From positions 61,223,628-61,287,627 of the forward strand of contig CM077667.1 in assembly GCA_039707655.1 (NCBI GenBank): a DNA stretch of 64,000 bases, in the 5' to 3' direction. This document shows positions 35,894-46,347 of this stretch, piece after piece (the first letter of the stretch is position 1; each line of letters begins with the position of its first letter). The translations under genes and the position numbers were made by a program. Below the pieces are notes generated by a model. It had not been told where the DNA came from. It ran no database searches and worked only from the letters and a program-made list of their open reading frames with translations. Source of the DNA: Elymus sibiricus. Taxonomy: Eukaryota > Streptophyta > Magnoliopsida > Poales > Poaceae.

Positions 35894-36028
35894 CTCCGCG
35901 CACGGAAGCACTTATGCCGCGCGCGCTTTTTTTAGGCGGCCACTGGAGCGCCCGGTTTCGCTGCGCGCGCGCTAAAACGCGAAATTTTGCAGCGCGGCGC
36001 GTTTTTGGGGCGCCTGTTGGAGATGCTC

Positions 36029-36113
36029 TTAGTCCCGATTCCTTAGTCCCGGTTGCGCAACCGGGACTAAAAGCCCTCCGATACCGGGACTAAAGGCCCT
36101 TTTCCTACTACTG
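36029..36113. repeat. CACTA right terminus and last subterminal repeats
   Basis: TTAGTCCCGGTTGCGCAACCGGGACTAAA is a near-perfect palindrome in two halves around 36045-36073. It is followed by ACCGGGACTAAAGGCCCTTTTCC and the terminus CTACTACTG at 36113. The canonical CACTAG start is altered to CAGTAG. Confidence 0.75.
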
Positions 36114-36493
36114 TTGGTCAGCTTGGTAATCATGTAATCGTGCATGAAGTTGGTGGTCATCAGCGTCACCCCTCATACCTCCAGCTTGGTGAACATGCCC
36201 TTCTGCACGTTCGGAGGAAGCTCGCTGCAGTAAGAAAAAAAAAGAGTGAATTGATCAGCAATGGGTTGTCACACGATGTCACAGTGGAGAAGTGAGGGCT
36301 TGAAGTGGTTTAATTACGTGAATTCAGGGCCCTCGAAGGGGAATTTCTCTTGATCAGATTTTGTTTTCTCCGCTATCATCATGTCGTCAATGGTGGTCTC
36401 CTCGCGGAAGGTTGTGCAGATGAACTCGATGTTCGGGCCAGATCCCTTGGACACTATCACCTTCAAAGAAAGCCTACTATCTTCGCCTTACAT
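36114..36493 (-). pseudogene. Truncated copy of the p32/MAM33 gene
   Basis: This segment matches 40185-40554 of the intact gene 4 kb away. It includes the last-exon part (36118-36232), the short intron (about 36233-36312) and part of the acidic exon (about 36313-36493). Because the intron is retained, it is a DNA-level duplication and not a retrocopy. The copy starts exactly where the CACTA terminus ends, so the transposon probably inserted into it or captured it. It lacks the N-terminal exon, the acidic Asp/Glu run and the final codons, and cannot encode a working protein. Confidence 0.88.
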
Positions 36494-36639
36494 GTTGTGG
36501 AAAATCCTAGGACGCACTTACTTGTGTTATCAGTCCTATGAAGCGCATAACAGATGAGGAGCAGAACAATGGTGGACATCATACCATAGGTGCATACCAT
36601 AGCATTGTGGCATGCAATTTTCATATTATAGCACTGTAG
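36494..36639. other. Short spacer
   Basis: Sequence between the p32 copy and the Mutator fragment. No feature seen. Confidence 0.4.
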
Positions 36640-37170
36640 AAAGGACTAGCGGAGGCAGAGGTAGACGCAGAGCAAATGCAGATCTTGTTCAAGATGATTT
36701 AGAGGAGGGGAGTGATGATGACTCCTCAGACTCTGACTATGAGACATAAATAGTGAATAGTGACTGTGACTTGAAGGAAGGTGATGATGGTGAATAAAAA
36801 CAGTAAAAGTGGTGAAGAGAAGAAAGGCAAAGGAAAAGGAAAGCACCTTAAGGGAGATGCCAATTTTAAAGATGACATACTTGAACTTTCATATTCGGAT
36901 GGCGGATATATGAAATTCAATTTCAAATATTTAACAAATGCAGATATGAATGAACCCAAGTTCCATGTGGGCCAAGTCTTCTCATCTATTGACCAGTTGA
37001 AAAAACCAATCAAGGAGTACAATTGCAAGGAGAGGTTAAATATCACATCTTCCGACAATGACAAAATAAGGATTGGAGCTAAATGTGATGTTGGATGCCC
37101 CTAGTACTCGCATGCATCTTACGACAACAGGACACAATCATTTATTGTCAAGATATTTTGTGTATTTTAG
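36640..37170 (+). pseudogene. Mutator (MULE) transposase N-terminal fragment
   Basis: The plus strand encodes the acidic stretch and N-terminal DNA-binding part of a plant MuDR-type transposase: QDDLEEGSDDDSSDSDYE, then EPKFHVGQVFSSIDQLKKPI, KEYNCKERLN, and AKCDVGCP followed by Y-S-H-A-S-Y-D-N-R-T-Q-S-F-I-V-K. The conserved CPW Trp codon is changed to TAG at 37101-37103, and TAA stops occur in the acidic part (near 36748 and 36796). The catalytic MULE domain is absent. This is a dead fragment, perhaps linked to the nearby captured gene piece. Confidence 0.8.
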
Positions 37171-38256
37171 ATTTTTTCCTATTTACTTTATTTTTAATTG
37201 TTCCTTTCTTTTTGCGAATATATTCATAACCTTCCCTAAAATAAACAACCAAGAGTTCGAGAAACCTCTTCGCATTACTCTCTGTGATAATATTTAAGAA
37301 AACTAAAATAAACCGGAACACATTCATACATGTGCATTCAACTAATAGCCAAATTGTTCCATCATGTCATATGTTTTGATTCCTTAAGTGTAATATAGAA
37401 CAATTTGATTCCAAATATTTTTAAATGTCGTGTCTCCAATTTTAAAACAAACATCACATACATTGCAATATATGCCTTAAAATAGTGTGATTGTACTATG
37501 TACAATCAATGTTAATATTATACCAATAAAATCATTGGATTTTAATATTTAGCTGCATTATCATGTAGTTAATTTTGTTAATGTAACACTAGATAAGTAA
37601 TATCTTTTGACGGAAGACTAATACAATTATAAGAAAGTAAAGAAAATTAGTATAAATAAATGAAAATCAGGGAACGATGATTTGTAAGTAATACTAAACT
37701 CCGAATGGGAAAAAAGTCGTACGTGCTTTTTAAGTGAAAATAAGCATATAATAATTCTTCAAAAAACACAACAACACATTTCCCTAAAGAAAAATAAAAT
37801 ACACTAAGAGACAAAATTCTTGAATCATGTCCTTGGTTTTCAATACAATGACGCCGCCGATGCATGGAAGAGGCAACTCACATAATATTTGGCATCTCGA
37901 AAGCCCGCGGCATGTAGGAAGTGGTGTTGAAGTAGTTTCATGCCGCTTGTTCGAGGTTTTTGAAGGTCTCGCCGCGGAGAATGCTGGAAGCCCGAAGCAT
38001 ATAGGACGATCCCTCTATGAGATCCGAGGTAGCGGCACGGACGCCCCCTCACAGGAGGCGTCCGACGTGGACGCGCGTGCGAAGGAAGGAGCGGCTAGAT
38101 CATAGGAATAATGCATCGTGAGGATCTCCCTCGACGATGCCGATCGCTGGGGCGACGCTCAAAAATGTCGGACCACACACGCGGTGCTCATCGGCATGCG
38201 CGGTGTCAAGGTTTGCGGGAGAGGGTGGAGGGAAACGGGGGAATGGGAGGCTCGAC
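37171..38256. other. No recognised gene
   Basis: AT-rich DNA to about 37830, then a GC-richer part (37850-38180) with GACGCCCCC and GCGTCCGACG words. An open frame at 37827-38105 is not recognised and not supported by any motif. Confidence 0.4.
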
Positions 38257-38298
38257 AGTTATGTTGGTTCCGTGATTAGTTATGTTGGTTCCGTGATT
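38257..38298 (+). repeat. 21-bp perfect tandem duplication
   Basis: Two identical head-to-tail copies of AGTTATGTTGGTTCCGTGAT(T). Confidence 0.9.
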
Positions 38299-38451
38299 AT
38301 AGAGTAAGTATTTTAGTTTGTGAATTGACACGGGGCTCATTGTTACGCTCCCGATTATGCTTGTCAGGTTGTTACACAGGTTCTCTCCATCTAATGAAGC
38401 AAATAGAGTTACATATGATTTCCTATTTTATTATAGCAAATCCTCCAGCGA

Positions 38452-38626
38452 GTTCATTTGATTTCACACTTCAGTTCTTTTCCATGGCAAATTATCCAGC
38501 ACAACTCGGTTCAGGTGTAGAGACCAGAGGAGAAAACTAAGCGAATTCATTTTGATTTCACACTTCTGTTCTTTTTCACAGCAAATTATACAGCGCAACT
38601 CAGGTGTAGAGATCAGGGGAGAAAGC
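38452..38626 (+). repeat. Imperfect tandem duplication of about 93 bp
   Basis: Both copies carry TTGATTTCACACTTC, then GCAAATTAT(C/A)CAGC, then AGGTGTAGAGA(C/T)CAG(A/G)GGAGAAA. Copy two starts near 38545. Confidence 0.75.
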
Positions 38627-38689
38627 TACGTTCCATCGTCTATAAATCAATACCACATAAACATACAAGTACAAGTAACACAACTTTGT

Positions 38690-39790
38690 ATCAACCGGAG
38701 GACGGCGGATCTGGAAGGGCGAGTGTGGAAGGAGGCCTCGTGGCTGTCGAGCAGCGGCTCGGGCCGGCGGAGCTCCGGTGGGGCGCCTGGGACATGGGAC
38801 GGTGGACCTTGAGGATCTGCCTCGGCCAGATCTGGAGATGCCAGGTCCCGCCCATGGAGGCTTGCTGTCTCGGCTGTGTGTTGAGTCACGGCTTCGGCCG
38901 CGGCGTATCGGCAGGTGGCCCGTATGCGGGCTGCTGGATGTTGCGGGTTTGCCCCATCCATGGCCGCCTCGACGGTTTTGCACTGGATCAGCCCCTCGTT
39001 GTCGGCACCCTCCTTGTCACATGGACCGGGGGTCCGGCCCTATGCCGGTGTCGCCCATGCCAAGGAGTGGCCTTGGGCGGACCTCGTGGACTTGCAGCGG
39101 TTGGGAGGCGGTTTGGACGCCGGGGTGGCGGGCCCAAGTGGTGGGCTACACGACCTGGCTTCTCGACGAGTCCTGGTGTAACTGGTGTTGACGGCGTTTT
39201 TTGGCCATGAGGATGGCAATGAGTGGTGTGATGGGGGATCCTGGTGTAGCGGTCGTCCTCGATGAAAGCTTAGCCTTGGTCTGGATCTGGTGCGCCCAAC
39301 TCATGGTGATGGAGTCCCCATCGTGGAATTTCTTCGATGTGATGGGTGTTGGGGTCGGGCAAAAGCTTTGCGCCATGGCGCCGGCAGTGACATCACCTGT
39401 GGGTGTTGTGTTCCTCTTGGGGCTCCGTCATGGCCCTCTCCTTTCCCTCCGGATCTCAAGGTGAAAACCTTTGTTCGGCTCGGCTGGCGCGGCGACGCTT
39501 CACGTCGTCACCCTCTTGGGGGCGTCGCTGGTGAGATCCTCTTGGGGGCGTCGCCGGTGAGATCGGGTCCTCCGGGCACACGATGACGGTCTCATGTGCT
39601 TCTTCTCGGCAACCGGTTGGCGGTGTTAGCGTTCTCAGCTAGTTTTGTCGATTTTCCTTTTGACCAGCCTTTGAGAATTTCCTCAACACCTTGTATCATG
39701 AACTTTGTATCGGTGTGGTTTGCCTTTATCTATAAAGGGGGCGAGCCTGTTTCGTGTGGTCTTGTTTCATCGCTATAAATTTTCACCGCC
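38690..39790 (+). other. GC-rich Triticeae-type interspersed repeat, unclassified
   Basis: Moderately GC-rich DNA with open frames on both strands but no protein I recognise. It includes words common in Triticeae repeats, such as TCAAGGTGAAAACCTTTGTTCGG (only in part here), TTCTCGGCAACCGGTTGGC, CACCTTGTATCATGAACTTTG and CTTTATCTATAAAGGGGGCG. It also has a local duplication, CTTGGGGGCGTCGC, at 39511 and 39541. It is probably a transposon piece of unknown class. Confidence 0.4.
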
Positions 39791-40142
39791 CATCCCCAGG
39801 CCAGCACAACATTCCGTTCCATCATCCAAAATGTTCTACTCCTATTAGAGCAGGACGGAAGGAGTAGCAGACAGGCATAAAAGTGGAAGTAACACAGCTC
39901 GTATTAAGCTCAGGAAGTCTTTGTTTCATCGCTACTACCCACCTTTCTACAAGATTTTTCACCGGCCAGCTCCAGAAGAACACAAGTGAAACTCACCCTG
40001 CCTAGCTGCTGATACAGGACTACAGATACACTTCATACTACTGGTTTTGCAGGGTTCTTACCGCTCATGCTACACGTGATAGAAGGCTACGCTACCAAAA
40101 TTTGTTGTCGTGTCACGCGGCAAGGCCATCTGTTCAACCTCC

Positions 40143-42664
40143 CTACTGGACCAAACCCTTGAGCTTGGTCATCCACCGGACGTACTCCTTGGTCTGCTTG
40201 GTAATCATGTAATCGTGCATGAAGTTGGTGGTCGTCAGCGTCACACCTCGTACCTCCAGGAACTTGAACAGGCCCTTCTGCACGTTCGGAGGAAGCTCGC
40301 TGCAGTAGGGAAAAAGAGTGGGAAGTGATCAGCAATGGGCAGTCATAAGATGCCAAAGAGCAGGATGTGAAGCAGCATTCTTACGTGAACTCAGGGCCCT
40401 CAAAGGGGAATTTCTCTGCATCAGACTCTGTTTTCTCCGCTATCATCATGTCATCAATGGTGATCTCCTCGCGGAAGGCTGTGCAGGTGAACTCAAGGTT
40501 CGGCCCAGATCCCTTGGACACTATCACCTTCATAGCAAGGCTACTATCTTCGCCGCCCTCACCTTCATCTTCATCGTCATCGTCCTTGGCGGCAACCTCA
40601 TCGTCTGCCTCATCATCTTCATCAAACTCAGGATCCCCTTCCATGTTAGGCATGCTGACAATGACCTCGATCTTCTCATCCTTGTAGTCCCTTTTCAGAA
40701 TAACCACACTCATCCCATCTTCATCAACCATTTCAAAGGGGAAGTCTTCTGGAGTAGGTTCCTGTCAAAAGAAGGACAAATGAATTGAGCTAAACAGCCT
40801 AAATCTTTGCAAGTCTAAGAACTGATGTTAAGCCAGCATGTGAACGGCTACATCTTGCAGAAAGTAGCACCTATCAGTCATTTCAGGATTTCCAGGAAAT
40901 AACTAATGAATATAAATATCAGTTTGCATATTGCTCTCACGCCATTGTGAAGCCAAAGTAATTAAAACTGGAAATCAAACCCTTACAAACTCAACCACAG
41001 GTCTCACTCATTCAAACCAAAGCTCTGTAAAATCATTAGAGTGATCAGTGAACTGATATCAGCTGAATGGTCACAGCTGCCCGGAGAAACAGCAGTCCAA
41101 ATATTCAGAATCATTTTGAGCACAACACCGTCAGAAGCAACATAAAACCAAGCTAAACTGCGATATATTGAACTGATGGTTGCGCATCTTACATGCTGGC
41201 AAGTTTAATTGATGAATATGCATAAGAAACAACAGGAAACCGAACTAACTTGTACATACGAACGAGCAGCTGCACGCCATGCATGGAAAGAAGCACATGC
41301 AGTCTGGCTAACTGTGGCATGCTTACTTAATCATATCTATTGTGCATAGCAAATAAGCAATAATTCCCCTTAGAGATGGGAAACTCGATATTAGCAATGT
41401 AGTGGTAAATTAGCAACGCAAAAAAAAAAAAGCAACGCATGTCCTATCGAACAATTACTAGTACACACCTTCATCCAGACATTCATGCGAGGTATCAACA
41501 CAATTCAACAAAAAATATCAGTACAAGCATATCCCACACATTCCTGATGACAAACCCCCCTCTTATTCAGTCATGTAAACATCAGACAGACTGATATTCA
41601 GTAGAAGCCTAATTATTTGCAAGACCCAGAATTTATGTTAAGCTAGCAAGTAAACTTTTATGGATAAGTGTTACACCTTGAAGAAAGTAGTACGTATCAC
41701 ACTCATTTCAGGATTTTCAAACAAAAACTGATGAATCCTAGGCAGTTAAAAATTTGAAACCAAACACTCAATATATTAACCATCAACATCAATAGCACTC
41801 ATTTAAATTCATACTCCATGTAATCATTAGAATGATCAGCAAACTGACACTGGGTGAGATGAAATGTCGCATCTGCTAAGCAGTTCAAATATTCAGACTC
41901 GTTTTTAGCACAACACTATAATAACCAATCTAAAATCCATAACAGGACGGTTGCCCAGCTTACATGCTGGCGTGCTTATCTGAATGGACATTCGAACACA
42001 TGAAAGCGAGATAAATCATAAATCACAGTACAGTAGATAGGTAACATGCAAGAAGCAGTATCATGCTTAATTGACCATCAGAAATTCGCTCTTACAGATG
42101 GGCGGCTCCTGGTATACCGTCAATGTGGTGGTGAACTAGCAACGCATGGTCCATCCCTACCGAACAACCACCGGCAAACACCTATCGTCAGAGTCATCAT
42201 CCACGCAAGGTACCACCACCATCACCCCGAACGAAAAATAGAGTACAAGCGTGCTACCGCATGGCAAATGCATCCCTAACTCCGGCAAGGATTCCTCTAC
42301 CGCGCGCCAAAAAATCGGCCGTACAACGCCGCCGCTCAAAGCAGGGGCGCGTCGCGTGTCAGTGTCCCACGCTCTCGCTCACCTGCCCGTCGGTGGCGAG
42401 GTACTGCTCGGCCTCCCGGATCTCGAGGTCGATGGCGGCGGGGAGGCCCCCGGCGCCGCCCCCCTTCTTGTTCCTCTTCTTGACCTTGCTCTCCATCATG
42501 ACCGGCGCGGAGTTGGCCGACCCCTGCGCCGCAGCCGCGCGCAGCGGGCGCCGGGCCGGGGCCGCCCACGCGCCCACGAGCCCGCCGCGGGGGACGCACG
42601 GGGCGGGGCGGAGGAGCGCCGCGGCGGTGGAGGAGGCGGCGGAGGCGGAGACGAAGGAGGCCAT
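40143..42664 (-). CDS. p32/MAM33-type mitochondrial glycoprotein family protein
   Basis: Three exons, 42664-42383, 40761-40385 and 40299-40143, with GT-AG introns and matching phases, give 271 residues. Residues 1 to about 45 (MASFVSASAASSTAAALLRP... ARRPLRAAAAQG) form an Ala/Ser/Arg-rich transit peptide. The family core follows: DLEIREAEQYLATDG, FPFEMVDEDG, VILKRDYKDEKIEVIVSMPN, an Asp/Glu run (EFDEDDEADDEVAAKDDDDE), LEFTCTAFREEITID, FPFEGPEF, then TTNFMHDYMITKQTKEYVRW near the C-terminus. Family members are acidic trimeric proteins of the mitochondrial matrix linked to organelle translation and oxidative phosphorylation; some are plastid-located. The second intron is short and the first is about 1.6 kb. 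A partial copy lies at 36114-36493. Confidence 0.9.
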
Positions 42665-42929
42665 GGCGGAGTGGGAGGTGGGAGAAGGGAATGGGAATGG
42701 ATGGGGGAGGGGATAAGGCGAGCAGGGGTTTTGGGTTTGGATTTAAGACGAGTACAGAGCGGTGCGCCGCCGTTGGGTCTGTGTGTGGGCCCCGCACGTC
42801 AGTCACGGTAGAAGCTCTGTTTTTCTTTTATAATATTTTTTGTAATAAAAAATAATTAAAAGTGGATAAGTACCAACCTATCTTCGGTCAGCATGCAAGG
42901 ACAGCATGAGGTGACCAGCGGTTATATTA
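42665..42929 (-). other. Upstream region of the p32/MAM33 gene
   Basis: GC-rich leader (CCTCCCACTCCGCC just before the ATG on the minus strand), then AT-rich DNA with AATAATAAAAAATAAT at 42842-42856. No clear TATA box within 60 bases of a likely start. Confidence 0.35.
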
Positions 42930-43471
42930 GGCTGTTTGTAATGGATGTATCATAGTTAGTATCATGCATGTCAACCAGACAAATTAGATGAGGTGGCATG
43001 GAATTAAATGAAGAATGAGATGGTTCAGTATACCGTATCATAATAAATGCTATATTATTACTCCTTCCCTTCCGGTTTATAGGGCTTATCTCAAAATTTT
43101 AGTTTTCCCGTTTTATAAGTCTCAATTTGATTGTTTCCCATCGCATGTTCAGATTTCAAGGTGCATTAAATCGTTGCATGCAAAGATTAAGAAAAGATTG
43201 ACCAATGCATGTTAAAATCATTGCATGCATTGCAATTAATGCGTTGGTAAAAACAACCTTTTGAGTAAAACGAGCATATTAATTGAGTATTTTTGCAAAC
43301 TACAAAAACTATTCCACCACTCACCATCTACCTTGGTTAGTGAGATTTTTGAATTGAGCCCTATAAACCGGAAAGGAGGTAGTATATATGATACTATGCA
43401 TTAGGGAGGTAATATCATAACTAGTATCATATGCATGATCTAACTTATGATATTATCCATTACAGGCAGCA
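42930..43471. mobile_element. Tourist-type MITE with TTA target duplication, interrupted
   Basis: Terminal inverted repeats GGCTGTTTGTAATGGAT at the left and ATCCATTACAGGCAGCA at the right are flanked by TTA at 42927-42929 and 43472-43474. Without its insertion (43061-43382) it is about 220 bp. It is non-coding. Confidence 0.75.
43061..43382. mobile_element. MITE nested in MITE (mariner/Stowaway-like)
   Basis: Inverted ends CTCCTTCCCTTCCGGTTTAT / ATAAACCGGAAAGGAGG with a TA target context, about 322 bp, AT-rich and non-coding. It interrupts the Tourist-type MITE and is therefore younger. Confidence 0.7.
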
Positions 43472-43474
43472 TTA

Positions 43475-44814
43475 CATGTAAAAAAACAAGTTGACAGATG
43501 TGCACGAGAAGAGACATGTGAATTTTTCATTTATTTCTAGGTGTACAAGGAAAAAAAAAGATGAGAATGATGATATCATCAAAGTGAAAGTTGTTTTCGG
43601 CTAAGAATGTTTTCTAGGTCAACCACTTGTCGACCCAGGACCAATTTGGATCTAGGACTAATTTTTCTTTCCGTTGATTTGCATATCGACGAGGGCTTTG
43701 AAACTATAACTCACTTGAGCATTTTCGATAAAACAAATTCGGAATCTTTTCTTTACCACATGGCAATGCACTAGCCGCATCATTTTATTTGTAACAAGTT
43801 GTCGCACCATCCGATATGCATATTACCAACATGAGGATAACTGTTACCAGACAATGTTATAAGTGCATCAACATTACCATCATCGGCATAGTGGAACCGA
43901 GAATTGTATTGATCTCTTGAACTAAACAGACAAATTGAAATGTGGTAACCTTAATAATAATGCAGAGATAACGTCCTTATCCGGGGGGGGGGGGGGGGGG
44001 TGGATCCAGTTTTAAAGCTCTGGTGGAAACAAACTGAAATATGACAATGGATCATAGATCAGGTACAAGGCTTAAGGGTTCAAACATTTTGAATTTCAAG
44101 AAATAACATTTAAAGCGATGTTGTCATTGGTTGCGTCAGCTCCCTATGCATCATTTCTTTTATTCTATCATGACTCAGGACATCACGCTCTAACCCAATT
44201 GTGTGTATGGTCGTGAGCGCTAAGTCTATCAAATAACAAATTTGCTAGGTGCGGTAAGTTTATTCGAATAAAATATAACCAATAAAAAATCATTGTCTCT
44301 TCATATTATACTAATTTTAGTTTTGAAAGTGTGCTAGTAAAAAAGTTTGTTTGTATATCAATGTAGAGAAAATTACCAACACTGACAAATATATGAAGTT
44401 GATACCGCCAAATTCGCCACGAGATGTGTGATATTTATGTTTTTATACTATTTTAAAGCAACATATTTGTAAATAAAATAATGGTCAAAGTATCACACTG
44501 AAGACAATATAAAATGTTTCAAGACTAAATGCTTTAAAACAGAGCGAGTAGAATTTACTCTTGGGCGCGTAGTATTTGCTGAATTTACTCTTTGATATTG
44601 CACTGAACATAGAGCAACATATATCTTGGATTTGCTGAATTTTGCAAGTAAGGCCTTGTACTGCATGGAGGTGTACGTCTTAGATACAAGGCGAGAGGGA
44701 TCCAACGGCTGCAGGAGGCCCTTCCCCGCGCTCTATGTAAACCAGGAGTCCAGGACTAACGCCGCACACAAGCCCTAACAAAATAAATCCAGCCAGATCA
44801 TTCCCCTCTCACTG
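43475..44814. other. Intergenic DNA
   Basis: AT-rich with no recognised gene. Contains the poly(G) tract at 43983-44000. A CTCTATGTAAACC stretch near 44730 lies about 80 bp upstream of the next ATG, but no good TATA box is seen. Confidence 0.4.
43983..44000 (+). repeat. Poly(G) tract of 18
   Basis: Eighteen consecutive G residues preceded by CC. Exact length is liable to sequencing or assembly error. Confidence 0.85.
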
Positions 44815-45618
44815 ATGGCTTCCATCGTGTCCAAGCTCGCGCGGGCAGCCATTTCCGGCGGCAGTCGCCCGCCCATCTCCCCGGGGCCGTGTCTCCGCCG
44901 GCACCGCCAGCTGACCGGCGGTGCCCTCCGGCGCATGTGCGGCGGCGTCTCCCCTCCAGCTGCAGCTGCAGGTAATCCCTAGTACAGTAGTACTATTTCG
45001 AGGAATAGTTTAGGGTCTGCCTCTTGCGGAATTAACCATCCTTCATTTGGATCTGAATTTGGTGCTTGAAATTCCCATTATCATTTCTCATTATCTGTAG
45101 ATATCGATACATCTATTTTAATAAGCAGGCATACCCATTCATCCGAAATCACCACACATCTAACGAGCATATATCTCGTTTGTATAACAGTTCTGCCTTG
45201 CAAGGGTAGATCGTGCAATAGCAGTGCATGCAGTTGATCTGGGCATTGCAAAATCAATCAAATTGTAACTCTTATCTATCTATGCCTGCTGTGCTGAACG
45301 ACAGAGCCGGAAGAAGAAAAGAAATGCATGGGACCCGATTCAGAAGGCATAGATTGCCTCGATATCGCCAACGAGAATTGCAAGTCCAAGGAATCCCTGT
45401 GGGCCGTGTACGAGTACTGGTGCAGGTATCATGAGCTGTCGCGCAACCCTGCCGAGATGCGCCGCCGGTTCAAGACATTTAGCAAGGCGGCAAGGCGTGT
45501 GCACAAGGTCAACAAGTCGGGCGCGAGCTACAAGTTGAGGCTCAACCAGTTTGCGGATATGTCCCCGGCGGAGATCAGGAGGGCTTTTCCACTGTTGCGG
45601 CCGCATCTTTTGGGTTAG
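44815..45618 (+). CDS. Stand-alone cathepsin propeptide (I29) domain protein
   Basis: Two exons, 44815-44971 and 45305-45618, joined across a GT-AG intron in phase 1, encode 156 residues. Residues 1-52 are rich in Arg, Ala, Ser and Pro with no acidic residue (MASIVSKLARAAISGGSRP...RRMCGG), like an organelle transit peptide. Residues from about 80 form an inhibitor I29 domain: ESLWAVYEYWCRYHEL, the ERFNIN-type pattern E-x3-R-x3-F-x2-A-x3-V-x3-N (EMRRRFKTFSKAARRVHKVN), then LNQFADMSPAEIRRAF. No papain catalytic domain follows; a stop comes at once and AATAAA lies at 45650. In full proteases this segment blocks the active site, so a free I29 protein could act as a cysteine-protease inhibitor (inference). 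Confidence 0.82.
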
Positions 45619-46160
45619 GATTCCTGGCTTAGCTAGATCATTTGGGTTTAATAAAAGCTGCATTTCCTGCATCTGGTAAATTATGTATTATTGGAGAAAC
45701 ATCTTGCGCTTCTTCGTGCGGAGAACATCGCACTCCTGGTTAATCTGGCAAACATTTTCAGTTTGCTTGTTCTTTCTAGGGTGAAGACAGTTCACCCTAG
45801 AAATAGTGTCAATTATGTTGATCGCCACCATTGTGTAGATCGTGTAAATAATAAAAGCTAGTAGAAAGCTTAAAGGATTCATTATGATGAAATTGAGAGT
45901 GATCGTAGTAGCAGCCATTCTGCAGCACACAATATCCAGGCTACTGACGAGAATGGAACAAATGCTGCTGCTGACGCTCGTAATGCAAGCCAAATCAGTG
46001 AAATCTCGAGATGCCACACCAGCAACATCATCACTATATTTAATTAGAACGTACTACCTCTGTAAAGAAATACAAAAGCGTTCAGATCACTATATATAGT
46101 ACTATAAATCATCGATCCAGTATGTTTTCCTGCGGTCCGAAACCACAAAACCTTAAGTAC
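45619..46160. other. 3' flank of the I29 gene
   Basis: Contains a polyadenylation-like AATAAA at 45650-45655. A half Stowaway-like end (TACTACCTCTGTAAAGAAATA near 46052) follows with no paired partner. No gene seen. Confidence 0.5.
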
Positions 46161-46245
46161 TACTTCCTCCGTACATAAATACTTGTTGTTGGGGAGAACT
46201 AGTACAAGTTTCCCCAGCTGCAAGTATTGTGATACAGAGGGAGTA
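46161..46245. mobile_element. Stowaway MITE (short)
   Basis: The left end TACTTCCTCCGTACATAAATA and right end TATTGTGATACAGAGGGAGTA form imperfect inverted repeats of the Stowaway type. The element is about 85 bp and lies downstream of the small minus-strand gene. Confidence 0.7.
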
Positions 46246-46284
46246 TACAACACCCCAAGGTCATCCATACCATACATCCATGCC

Positions 46285-46309
46285 AAGAAGAAGAAGAAGA
46301 AGAAGAAAG
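46285..46309 (+). repeat. (AAG)n microsatellite
   Basis: About eight AAG units (GAAGAAGAAGAAGAAGAAGAAAG). Confidence 0.85.
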
Positions 46310-46347
46310 ACCCAGAAATGAGAGAAGATGATGATCCATTCACTCCA

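Larger units (their letters stand above)
16080..35898 (-). mobile_element. Large gypsy derivative (LARD-like), element 16085-35893
   Basis: Two long LTRs (16085-19685 and 31937-35893) in minus orientation are flanked by a perfect TSD, CTCCG, at 16080-16084 and 35894-35898. The LTRs start TGTAACACCCTGG and end GGGGCGCCACA on the minus strand. The interior, after removing the nested copia element, is only about 2.98 kb and has no gag or pol frame, just a primer site and polypurine tract. Long LTRs with a short non-coding interior match the large retrotransposon derivative class (Sukkula in barley is the known example; identity not claimed). It depends on another element's proteins to move. Confidence 0.88.
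15302..36028. mobile_element. Harbinger-type element (TSD TTA), non-autonomous
   Basis: Terminal inverted repeats GAGCATCTCCAACAGGCGC at 15302 and GCGCCTGTTGGAGATGCTC ending at 36028 are flanked by TTA at 15299-15301 and TTA at 36029-36031, the PIF/Harbinger signature. Without its nested gypsy the element is about 913 bp (15302-16084 plus 35899-36028). It is rich in GCGCGC words and has no transposase I can recognise, so it is non-autonomous. It inserted into the subterminal repeats of the CACTA DNA. Confidence 0.88.
11168..36113 (+). mobile_element. CACTA element DNA carrying nested insertions
   Basis: The right end is clear: the minus strand reads CAGTAGTAGGAAAAGGGCC from 36113, a CACTA-type terminus, followed by TTTAGTCCCGG subterminal repeats. 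On the left, a degenerate match (CAAAAATAGGAAAA at 11168) is directly followed by the same subterminal repeats, so this may be the left end. Flanks AAC and TTG do not match as a TSD. Alternatively the element extends left to include the transposase at 9132-10553 and its true left end is off the window. It carries a LINE fragment, a B3-like gene and a Harbinger insertion. Confidence 0.6.

Noticed and set aside
37827..38105. Plus-strand 92-residue frame
   Set aside because: No motif, no splice context and weak start; sequence composition suggests a repeat fragment.
38600..39210. Several overlapping open frames of 100-174 residues
   Set aside because: GC-rich repeat DNA open on both strands; no recognisable protein and wording typical of dispersed Triticeae repeats.
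42251..42811. Plus-strand 186- and 151-residue frames and a 156-residue minus frame over the p32 first exon
   Set aside because: Shadows of the GC-rich first exon and leader; the spliced minus-strand gene explains the region.
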